This document shows positions 7,738 through 14,053 of a stretch of DNA of 64,000 nt, one piece after another. The translations under genes and the position numbers were made by a program. The stretch is from G963662655 sp963665015 (lineage in GTDB: Bacteria; Cloacimonadota; Cloacimonadia; Cloacimonadales; JAIOQZ01), in the NCBI GenBank assembly GCA_963665015.2, contig CAXXSY010000003.1:496001-560000 (forward strand), given 5' to 3'. The notes below the pieces were generated by a model. The model did not search any database. It was given only the letters and a program-made list of their open reading frames with translations, and was not told the origin of the DNA. Within the stretch, counting starts at the first letter, position 1; each line of letters opens with the position of its first letter.

Positions 7738-8232
7738 ATGAGAGGTATGAAATACGATCGTGAAAGCCGTACCCGGAGCCCGATCGGAATACTTACGATC
7801 CGGGAAAAGGATGGCGCGATCTGCCGTATCGAACTGGCACTGAATGACCACGACGTCAGCGAGGAAAGCACTTCTCCGCTGCTTCTGGAAGCCAGAAAAC
7901 AGATCGAGCAGTATTTTAGCGGACAGCGCAAGACCTTCGACCTGCCGCTGCAAATGAATGGCAGTCCGTTCGATCGGAACGTCTGGAACGCGCTGCTCGA
8001 TATACCCTACGGTAAGACGGTCGGCTATGGCGAGATCGCCCACCGCATTGGAAGACGGAACGCTGCGAGAGCTGTGGGCGGAGCGGTCGGGAGAAATCCG
8101 CTCCTGATCGTCGTCCCATGCCATCGCGTAATCCGATCGAATGGAGAGCTGGGAGGTTTCGCCGCCGGAATCGACGCGAAAAAAACGCTGCAGCAAACAG
8201 AAGGGATTTGCCATATCGATCCTGCGCTTTAG
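7738..8232 (+). CDS. ogt: Methylated-DNA--protein-cysteine S-methyltransferase
   Basis: The product has 164 residues starting at ATG 7738 behind AAAGGAGG at an eight-base spacing; the open frame upstream is repeat sequence. The active-site motif PCHRV holds Cys128, preceded by ARAVGGAVGRNPLLIV and followed by NGELGGFAAG, all typical of the C-terminal MGMT domain. FDRNVWNALLDIPYGKTVGYG near residue 78 is the helix-turn-helix region that enters the minor groove. The N-terminal domain is short, as in Ogt. The protein repairs O6-alkylguanine by irreversible transfer to the cysteine. It lies 31 bp upstream of tpx, and both are stress-protection genes that may share a transcript. Confidence 0.94.
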   Translation: MRGMKYDRESRTRSPIGILTIREKDGAICRIELALNDHDVSEESTSPLLLEARKQIEQYFSGQRKTFDLPLQMNGSPFDRNVWNALLDIPYGKTVGYGEIAHRIGRRNAARAVGGAVGRNPLLIVVPCHRVIRSNGELGGFAAGIDAKKTLQQTEGICHIDPAL

Positions 8233-8263
8233 ACTATTAATCAAAACCAAAGAGGAAAGATAG

Positions 8264-8764
8264 ATGGCACAGATAACACTACAAGGAAATCCGATCCACA
8301 CGAGCGGCGAAATGACCGCTGTCGGAACACAAGCACCCGACTTCCTGCTGGTGACCAAAGCACTGCAGAACGCGAAGCTCTCGGACTACGCCGGCAAGAA
8401 AATCGTCATGAACATATTCCCGAGCATTGACACTTCCGTGTGCGCGACATCGGTTCGCAAATTCAACGCGGAAGCGAATAACCTCGATAACACAGTCGTT
8501 CTCTGCATCTCGCACGACCTGCCTTTCGCAGCGGCACGCTTCTGCGGCGCGGAGGGGCTGGACAACGTCGTTACCCTCAGCATGATGAGAAACTTCGACT
8601 TCGGAAACGACTACGGACTGCTCATCGTCGATGGTCCCCTGGCGGGACTGCTCGCCCGTGCCGTTCTCGTAATCGACGAAAACGGTAAGGTTCTTTATCG
8701 TCAGCTGGTTCCCGAAATCGGTCAGGAACCCGATTACGAAGCAGCCCTCAAGGCATTGATGTAA
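8264..8764 (+). CDS. tpx: Thiol peroxidase Tpx (atypical 2-Cys peroxiredoxin)
   Basis: The product has 166 residues, exactly the Tpx size. The peroxidatic cysteine is Cys60 in IFPSIDTSVCATSVRKFN, and the resolving cysteine is Cys94 in LPFAAARFCGAEG, the classical Tpx pair. It also has the GNPIHTSGEM opening and the APDF motif near residue 24. The enzyme reduces hydrogen peroxide and alkyl hydroperoxides using thioredoxin, in the cytoplasm or periplasm; no signal peptide is seen here, so cytoplasm is favoured. AGAGGAAAGATAG precedes the ATG, and a strong hairpin terminator follows the stop. Confidence 0.97.
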   Translation: MAQITLQGNPIHTSGEMTAVGTQAPDFLLVTKALQNAKLSDYAGKKIVMNIFPSIDTSVCATSVRKFNAEANNLDNTVVLCISHDLPFAAARFCGAEGLDNVVTLSMMRNFDFGNDYGLLIVDGPLAGLLARAVLVIDENGKVLYRQLVPEIGQEPDYEAALKALM

Positions 8765-8790
8765 ATCCTGCATGATATGCTAACCGTAAT

Positions 8791-8832
8791 CCATGCCCGA
8801 GTCCGGTAGCGGAGTCGGGCATGGGATTTTTC
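8791..8832 (+). terminator. Rho-independent terminator after tpx
   Basis: CATGCCCGA pairs with TCGGGCATG, with an inner TCCG-GTAG-CGGA stem, followed by GATTTTT. It separates tpx from the tRNA cluster. Confidence 0.85.
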
Positions 8833-8921
8833 TGTAGTGCAGCAAGATCGGCTGCAAAACAGGTGAATTTTTCATTGACACGAAAACACCGATTTCTAAG
8901 TTGACGCAACGAACTACGTGT

Positions 8922-8996
8922 GGGCCTGTAACTCAGAGGTAGAGTATCTGCCTTTTAAGCAGAGAGTCGATGGTTCGATCCCATCCAGGCTCACCA
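8922..8996 (+). tRNA. tRNA-Lys (anticodon UUU)
   Basis: The cloverleaf is complete: acceptor GGGCCTG/CAGGCTC with one G-U pair, anticodon stem TCTGC/GCAGA with loop CTTTTAA, T-arm GATGG TTCGATC CCATC, and an encoded CCA at 8994-8996. It is the first gene of a four-tRNA cluster. Confidence 0.95.
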
Positions 8997-9007
8997 TTTT
9001 TTTAGAC

Positions 9008-9083
9008 GACCCCTTCGTCTAGTGGACCAGGACTCAAGATTTTCATTCTTGCAACAGGGGTTCGATTCCCCTAGGGGTCGCCA
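9008..9083 (+). tRNA. tRNA-Glu (anticodon UUC), copy 1
   Basis: Acceptor GACCCCT pairs with AGGGGTC, anticodon stem CAAGA/TCTTG encloses the loop TTTTCAT, T-arm AGGGG TTCGATT CCCCT, and CCA is encoded. It is base-for-base identical to the gene at 9138-9213. Confidence 0.95.
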
Positions 9084-9137
9084 TTTTTCTTGACAGCCGA
9101 TACATGCTGAAAAATGTGGATAATCGATCTTTGATAT

Positions 9138-9213
9138 GACCCCTTCGTCTAGTGGACCAGGACTCAAGATTTTCATTCTTGCAACAGGGGTTCGATTCCC
9201 CTAGGGGTCGCCA
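9138..9213 (+). tRNA. tRNA-Glu (anticodon UUC), copy 2
   Basis: This is an exact 76-base duplicate of the preceding tRNA-Glu, with unrelated flanks apart from the immediate edges. The structure is intact and CCA is encoded, so it should be functional. Confidence 0.95.
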
Positions 9214-9238
9214 TTTGAAATCACTATATACCATAGAT

Positions 9239-9314
9239 GTCCCCATCGTCTAGTGGCCTAGGACACCGGATTCTCAGTCCGGGAACGGGGGTTCGATTCC
9301 CCCTGGGGATACCA
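9239..9314 (+). tRNA. tRNA-Glu (anticodon CUC)
   Basis: Acceptor GTCCCCA pairs with TGGGGAT including one G-U, the anticodon stem is CCGGA/TCCGG with loop TTCTCAG, the T-arm is CGGGGG TTCGATT CCCCC, and CCA is encoded. It decodes GAG and complements the two UUC genes. Confidence 0.93.
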
Positions 9315-9317
9315 CTT

Positions 9318-9350
9318 TACCCCGCGCGTATCGTGCGGGGTATTTTTTTT
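9318..9350 (+). terminator. Rho-independent terminator of the tRNA cluster
   Basis: TACCCCGCGCG and CGTGCGGGGTA form an 11-pair stem (one G-U) around the loop TAT, followed by eight T. It begins four bases after the last CCA. Confidence 0.92.
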
Positions 9351-9800
9351 GTCGATTAAATCCCTGAAATGATTATCAAAAACGATAATCGAATTATCGA
9401 TTACGAAAATATCCTGCACTTGATTAATATGCTACCACGCTGATTTGAAATGACTTATACTCATTGAGGCTCTTTGGCACAACAAATGTATATATATGCC
9501 ACCGATAGTGCTTTCCTGACGTGTTGTTCTAACGGGTTCGCTATGCGAAATCGAGATCGAATCGAAGAATCTTGTTAGCGAATAGCCGAATCCATTTTAA
9601 GGCAGATCACTTCGAGGGACCGGCATCCCTCCGATCTGCCTTTTTCTATTGTAGTCTGTAAACGAACCGGCAGTGGCAATCTCCAGATCAACCGCTCCTA
9701 TCATTGCTTGCAGTACCGTCTATGACCGAAAAGGTTGACATTTTTCGCAATTCGATACGATCTTGAATTTCATTATGGAAAAATGTAAAGGGAGATACCC
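9351..9800 (+). other. Non-coding stretch with a strong terminator; possible small RNA
   Basis: No credible open frame lies here. AT-rich sequence comes first, with TGATTATCAAAAACGATAATCG able to form a hairpin near 9369. Around 9537-9592 GGGTTCGCTA and TAGCGAATAGCC can pair across about 40 bases. At 9599-9645 AGGCAGATC and GATCTGCCT enclose a second stem (GAGGGA/TCCCTC), and then comes TTTTT. No gene ends just before that hairpin, so it may end a small RNA starting somewhere after 9430. It does not match tmRNA, 4.5S or 6S as I know them. Confidence 0.35.
9599..9646 (+). terminator. Strong hairpin plus T-run with no upstream gene
   Basis: An outer stem AGGCAGATC/GATCTGCCT encloses an inner GAGGGA/TCCCTC stem and is followed by TTTTT. 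The nearest upstream gene, tRNA-Glu, already has its own terminator at 9318-9350. Confidence 0.7.
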
Positions 9801-9983
9801 GTGATCCGGCACATACCGCCATTCATCCTCCAGAACTACGAACAGAAGGTCTTTTCTGACAGCTTCGAGGGCTTCGCGCTGCTATTCGATATCGCGGACT
9901 TTACCCAAATCGGGACATCGCTTCAGAAACAGGGCAAGAGGGGCGCCTACTACCGCGCCATGCTGGTAGATGAACCTAAATAA
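9801..9983 (+). pseudogene. N-terminal fragment of a class III adenylate/guanylate cyclase domain protein
   Basis: The 60-residue frame starts at GTG 9801 behind AAAGGGAG. It reads IPPFILQNYEQ near the start, then FEGFALLFDIADFTQIG and LQKQGKRGA. This closely resembles the opening of multi-domain cyclases (PxFL...F.G.alfaDIsGFT.lte.L...G..GaeeL), including the metal-binding Asp in FDIADFT. The frame stops just after the first cyclase helix, so catalytic residues further on are missing and no continuation was found in the other frames. It is best read as a decayed remnant of a longer signalling gene. A real short peptide is possible but less likely. Confidence 0.55.
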
Positions 9984-10002
9984 CACGCATCGAGGAGTCA
10001 CC

Positions 10003-11841
10003 ATGCGGAAAATAGTTCTCATTTTATTATTGATCATCATCGCGTCCCATCTGCCCGGACTGACGCCGGTGGAAGTCAAGGCACAGCCCGAGGTCTATAT
10101 CTGGGGTGAGGGCAGGGGCAACAATCCCATGCAGGCGGAAGACGCCGCGTTGAAGGAGCTCGTGAAGCAGATTTTTGTGTCGGTGCACTGGACGCACGTT
10201 GACAGCACTTCGCAGGTAAACGGCAACGTGGGCGAATACAGCGAGAGCGTGCTGAAGGCGTGGGTTCCGACGCTGGACTTGATGGGCGCGCAGTTCATTG
10301 AGATGGATCGCGGGAGGAGGGCGTTTTGCTACATCGAGCGCAGCAAGATCGATCAATTGTGGCAAGACCGGCGCGAGAAGATCGAAGAGTATGTATCGGT
10401 GGGGCAGGTCGCGGAGCGTAAAAACGAGATCGACGCAGCGTTGAAGAACTACTACTGGGCGCTTGTCCTGTTGCGTATCCACCCGCACGAGGACCGCATC
10501 ACCTATTCGTGGGGCGGTGAGGAGCGCCTTCTGAAACCCATCCTGACCAACCGCATCGACAATCTTCTCAAGGGGCTGTGTGGACAGGTCACCTTTCTGG
10601 AGTCGCACGACGGCATCACCGAGATCGAGATGCGGCTCTTCTATCGGGAGAAACCCGTATCGTCGCTCACTTTCAGTTATAACGCCGGCCCATCGACGCA
10701 GCGACACACCGCGCGAAACGGCACTGCCATGCTCCATATCACGGATGACTGCCTGAAAATCATGCCCTGCGTGACACTCAACGTTGAATACATGTTTCCG
10801 TCCGAGGCCAAGCACGACAACGAGCTGCTCAGTGCTCTGGACGATCCCAACATCCCGTGGTTCCCGAACAACACATTCGATGTGTCACTTCACAAGCGTT
10901 CCCGGGAAAAAGCCGCAGCCAGAAAGCCATCCATCAAGACCCACACCGCCACCGGCGAGGTGAAAATTCTGAGGCCTTCCGAGGCGGAAACCTGGTCGAA
11001 GAAGATCGAGCAGGTCATTGCCGCAATCGAGAGTCACGATACGGGGCATGCGCGCGATTGCTTCACAGACAAGGGCTATTCCGATTTCGAGACCATTGCC
11101 GGTTACGGCAATTGCAAGCTTGCGCATACGCAAGCACCGGTCCAGTACATCGATGTCGATGGCCGCGTCACGGCACGCTCGGTGGAATGTCTGTTCGATT
11201 TCCGGCGCAACACAAGCAGCTTTACCGACAAGCTCAATTTCCAGTTCGACGAAACCGGACGGATCGACGAGGTGACCTTCGCGCTGGGAGATCAGGCGCT
11301 CGACGACCTCTTCAACGATGAAAAGCTCGGTGACTGCCAGTTGGACAAAATCCGCATCGCGCAGTTCCTCGAGACCTACAAGACGGCGTACTGCCTGAAA
11401 GATATCGACTTCGTGAAGCAGGTGTTCGCCGATAACGCCCTGATCATCGTGGGCCGCGTTTTGAAAGATACGGATCGCGATCTCAGCGATAACTGGAAGA
11501 ATAGCAGTCTGGGCTCGGATAAGGTGCAATTAGTGCAAAAGAGCAAGAGCGAATACGTGCGAGACCTGGCGTATTGCTTCAACTCCAACGAGTACATCAA
11601 CATCCGGTTCGACAACAGCGAGGTGGTGAAAGCGCCGGTCGATAGCGGTCGGGTCTATGGCATTCAGTTGGCGCAGAACTATTCGTCTTCCAGCTACGCC
11701 GACCGCGGGTACCTCTTCCTGATGTTCGACCTGACGGACAAAGACAAACCGCAGATTCACATTCGAGCCTGGCAGCCACGGAAATTCGAGGATGGGACCA
11801 TCATCGGCGTGGAGAAATTCGATTTCGATGCGGGGAGTTAA
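10003..11841 (+). CDS. Secreted LPP20-like protein with C-terminal NTF2-like region, function unknown
   Basis: The product has 612 residues from ATG 10003 behind GAGGAGTCACC. Residues 1-28 form a signal peptide (IVLILLLIIIASHLPGL). Residues 30-125 resemble the LPP20/FlgT-type surface domain: YIWGEGRGNNPMQAEDAALK, then a helix and a strand pair, a pattern of small-residue turns followed by AEDAALKEL. The middle (200-300) is strand-rich. Residues 330-600 contain helix-then-strand units, such as QFLETYKTAYCLKDIDFVKQ followed by ADNALIIVG, that look NTF2-like. No catalytic motif is seen. It probably acts in the periplasm or at the outer surface. It overlaps nothing and stands alone between the cyclase remnant and a repeat-bearing gap. 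Confidence 0.6.
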   Translation: MRKIVLILLLIIIASHLPGLTPVEVKAQPEVYIWGEGRGNNPMQAEDAALKELVKQIFVSVHWTHVDSTSQVNGNVGEYSESVLKAWVPTLDLMGAQFIEMDRGRRAFCYIERSKIDQLWQDRREKIEEYVSVGQVAERKNEIDAALKNYYWALVLLRIHPHEDRITYSWGGEERLLKPILTNRIDNLLKGLCGQVTFLESHDGITEIEMRLFYREKPVSSLTFSYNAGPSTQRHTARNGTAMLHITDDCLKIMPCVTLNVEYMFPSEAKHDNELLSALDDPNIPWFPNNTFDVSLHKRSREKAAARKPSIKTHTATGEVKILRPSEAETWSKKIEQVIAAIESHDTGHARDCFTDKGYSDFETIAGYGNCKLAHTQAPVQYIDVDGRVTARSVECLFDFRRNTSSFTDKLNFQFDETGRIDEVTFALGDQALDDLFNDEKLGDCQLDKIRIAQFLETYKTAYCLKDIDFVKQVFADNALIIVGRVLKDTDRDLSDNWKNSSLGSDKVQLVQKSKSEYVRDLAYCFNSNEYINIRFDNSEVVKAPVDSGRVYGIQLAQNYSSSSYADRGYLFLMFDLTDKDKPQIHIRAWQPRKFEDGTIIGVEKFDFDAGS

Positions 11842-11845
11842 TCCC

Positions 11846-11873
11846 AGGAACGCGGACGTCCCCGTCCGCATCT
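11846..11873. repeat. Short palindromic repeat, family A copy 1
   Basis: AGGAACGCGGACGTCCCCG followed by TCCGCATCT. Near-identical copies occur at 21929-21956 and 32367-32396. GCGGACG and CGTCCGC form the palindrome. Confidence 0.75.
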
Positions 11874-11955
11874 TCCATGGATCGCAATGGTAAAGCTTGC
11901 TTGACATCAAACCAAACATCAATAAACCATGGTAGAAAACAACGGAGTACGTTTC

Positions 11956-12027
11956 ATGCATCGAATCATCACCGCAATCCTGATCTTCCTCGCCTTCTCG
12001 GCCCTCCTGGCGCAGAGCCTCGATTAA
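11956..12027 (+). pseudogene. Signal-peptide stub of a lost secreted protein
   Basis: A 23-codon frame encodes a complete signal peptide (MHRIITAILIFLAFSALLAQ, with an A-x-A-like cleavage zone) and then stops three codons later. CGGAG lies about eight bases upstream. The mature part is missing, and repeat sequence related to family F begins right after the stop. The simplest reading is a secreted-protein gene whose body was deleted or replaced. Confidence 0.45.
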
Positions 12028-12123
12028 GCGTTTTCTACCCGGCACTTACGTACCGGGCTAACATCTTTAATCCTTCCAGGATTACCAGAGAACAACATTT
12101 CACCTGCATCGAAGCTTACAACA

Positions 12124-12196
12124 CAAAAAAAACCGCCCGAGTCTCCCCGGGCGGCAATATATCAATCTATCCGATGATCAATTGGCTTTGATCGCG
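12124..12196. repeat. Direct repeat copy 1: terminator plus last codons of the sat-cysC gene
   Basis: This 73-bp segment matches 13981-14053 with five mismatches and no gaps, a constant offset of 1,857 bp. It includes the hairpin CCGCCCG/CGGGCGG, which on the minus strand is followed by eight T, and the codons for AIKAN-stop of the sulfate adenylyltransferase gene. In this copy the codons are not attached to a gene. Confidence 0.85.
12132..12155 (-). terminator. Rho-independent terminator downstream of the beta-propeller lipoprotein gene
   Basis: Read on the minus strand, CCGCCCG and CGGGCGG enclose GGGAGACT and are followed by eight T (12125-12132 on the plus strand are A). It is the duplicated copy of the sat terminator. 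Confidence 0.8.
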
Positions 12197-12202
12197 AGAA
12201 AA

Positions 12203-13885
12203 TCACAGATCCGGTATCGGGCACACCGTGATCATATCATCATCATACTGGACAATCGAATCGTTGCCGAAACAAATATTGTCAGAATCCTCGACTTCAA
12301 TCGTGAACAACGATTTCATGCTTCTGTCCAGAACGATGTAAATGTCATGGGCATAGGTTCGCGGTTCAGCCCAAGGATTGTTTTCGCCGTCTTCATTTTT
12401 TGTGCTTACGTCTCCAATGTTTATCAGCTTTCGGTAGATGTAATTTCCTCGATCGCCCCAATCGTCTAGTGGCCAGAACCCGTCGTAGAATTTATCGACC
12501 CGACACGAATCGGCCGTTATCCTGACGATCCCCAGATCGGACTGGATGAAGAAGTGGTCATCGTCCGGCTCAATGAGAAGGTAATCCTTTTGCTTGTTGT
12601 TGAAAGCCAATACGTTCTCATCGATGAACGAAAGGGTTTTACCCCAATCCATCTCCTGCGGAGTCTCTATCTCCGTCCGTTCGAATCCATTGGTTTTCGA
12701 AAGGTTCCAGATTGACTTACCGGTTATCGCATAATGCTTGCCGTTCCTGTGTATAACCTGGCGAATACCCCATTTCTCATCCATCTCCCACCGTTTGATA
12801 AACTTGCCGGTCTTCGCATTGTATATCTTCAGATAGGGCTCGTGCAGGCAATCGGAGAATATCTGTCCGTATCTATAGACCACTCTCGATGCATAGCTCG
12901 CACATCCCTTCGAAAGCAAGTACAATTCACCATCCTCGAGCCAGACCGCCGTCAGAAACGCCTGTTTCTTGTAGTTCTTCTCCCACACGATCTCGCCCGT
13001 TTCCATGTTCATACACAGCAAAAAACGATTGAGCGAAAAGATGCAATTCCCATTGTGGAAGACGACGTTGGAGAACAAGTCCGTATAGGTTCTGGCACCC
13101 TCCGTGAGTCTCACAAGAGTGAAATACATCAGCATTTGGGACATTGCTTCCTTCTTTTTCCCGCCGCCGTACACATCCGAATCGTAATGATAGTCCCAAA
13201 TCGAGCCATGTTTGAAATCGATAGCGATCATCTGATTCTTGCCCTGAAGAACGCAACCGTCCTCGTAAGAAAACTGCCGGTAGTTTTCTTCCTCGAATCG
13301 CACTTTTTTCAACGGAAACGTTAACGGTTTCGATTCGAGGGCATCCGTGTCGAGTAAATTGTATTTTGATCCGCTTTTCAGGATCGTATAGTGTGATATA
13401 GGATCGTTCAATTCATAATCGAGGATTTTTCCTTCCGATTCCATCAGCAGCTTGCCGGTCTCGAGATCGATTACATTGGTCGTTCCTTTTTTTGATGAGA
13501 TGAGAAGCCTCTGGTGCTCCCTGCCGGCACATTTCCATCCTTTATTGCCTCTTGAAACGACCGTGTCCCACACGACCTTCTCATTATTATAGTCATAGAG
13601 TATCACTGGGTCGCATTTTCTCTCTTCAGTTTGCAACAAGACCATGTCCGTATTCGGAACAAACAGGACTTTCTCGATTTCGCGATTTACCAGTGTAATC
13701 GACTTGCCTTGAAGAATTGCTGAATGCTCACCCTGCGCATTCGTATAGGAACCACTTTGAAAAACAGGCGGTTCGAGCTTCACGACCTGATCCAGTTCAC
13801 CATTTCCCATTGCACAGCTTAAAAGAATAACGATTCCAGCAACCGATACGAACGCCATGAATAAACGCTTCAAAACAACCCCCAT
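12203..13885 (-). CDS. Beta-propeller (PQQ/WD40-like) lipoprotein, function unknown
   Basis: The product has 560 residues. Residues 1-24 carry a lipoprotein signal ending in VILLSC. The rest alternates short strands with repeated signatures such as VIDLETGKLLMESEG, NMETGEIVWEKNYKK and IYNAKTGKFIKRWEM, the D-x-x-TG-x-x-W pattern of PQQ-type propeller blades. It should be a membrane-anchored propeller at the cell surface. No catalytic residues are recognisable. A TTG four codons in, better spaced from GGGGG, is an alternative start. The gene is more AT-rich than its neighbours and lies exactly between two copies of the sat 3' end, which suggests a recent arrival or a local duplication. Confidence 0.6.
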   Translation of the reverse strand: MGVVLKRLFMAFVSVAGIVILLSCAMGNGELDQVVKLEPPVFQSGSYTNAQGEHSAILQGKSITLVNREIEKVLFVPNTDMVLLQTEERKCDPVILYDYNNEKVVWDTVVSRGNKGWKCAGREHQRLLISSKKGTTNVIDLETGKLLMESEGKILDYELNDPISHYTILKSGSKYNLLDTDALESKPLTFPLKKVRFEEENYRQFSYEDGCVLQGKNQMIAIDFKHGSIWDYHYDSDVYGGGKKKEAMSQMLMYFTLVRLTEGARTYTDLFSNVVFHNGNCIFSLNRFLLCMNMETGEIVWEKNYKKQAFLTAVWLEDGELYLLSKGCASYASRVVYRYGQIFSDCLHEPYLKIYNAKTGKFIKRWEMDEKWGIRQVIHRNGKHYAITGKSIWNLSKTNGFERTEIETPQEMDWGKTLSFIDENVLAFNNKQKDYLLIEPDDDHFFIQSDLGIVRITADSCRVDKFYDGFWPLDDWGDRGNYIYRKLINIGDVSTKNEDGENNPWAEPRTYAHDIYIVLDRSMKSLFTIEVEDSDNICFGNDSIVQYDDDMITVCPIPDL

Positions 13886-13980
13886 GTACTTTTAATAATT
13901 TCCAATGGATCACTTTGCTTCTTTCCATGTCAAGCGATTCATGTGATTGAGCAATCTGATAATAGTAGAACGAGATGCCC

Positions 13981-14053
13981 CAAACAAACCCGCCCGAGTC
14001 TCCCCGGGCGGCAAAATATCTATCTATCGGATGATCAATTGGCTTTGATCGCG
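13981..14053. repeat. Direct repeat copy 2 (authentic end of sat-cysC and its terminator)
   Basis: This is the partner of 12124-12196. Here the AIKAN-stop codons are joined to the full-length gene, so this is the original copy. The hairpin at 13989-14012 works as a minus-strand terminator, although its T-tract is interrupted (TTTGTTTG). Confidence 0.85.

Larger units (their letters stand above)
11842..12130. other. Repeat-rich gap with a broken secreted gene
   Basis: After the LPP20-like gene come a family A palindrome (11846-11873), a signal-peptide stub (11956-12027), and a segment CCCGGCACTTACGTACCGGG...CATCTTTAATCC (about 12038-12095) related to family F at 25594-25815. The stretch contains no intact gene. 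Confidence 0.5.

Noticed and set aside
9480..9650. 6S RNA, tmRNA or 4.5S RNA
   Set aside because: The conserved cores I know (for example the GGAAGG tetraloop region of 4.5S, or the tmRNA tRNA-like ends) are absent.
9733..9760. TTGACA with TACGAT as promoter of the cyclase remnant
   Set aside because: The spacing is about 15 bp and the -10 is poor, so it is not reported as a feature.
12124..14053. Insertion sequence between direct repeats
   Set aside because: The only gene inside is a beta-propeller lipoprotein. There is no transposase or integrase, and 73-bp repeats are far longer than normal target duplications.
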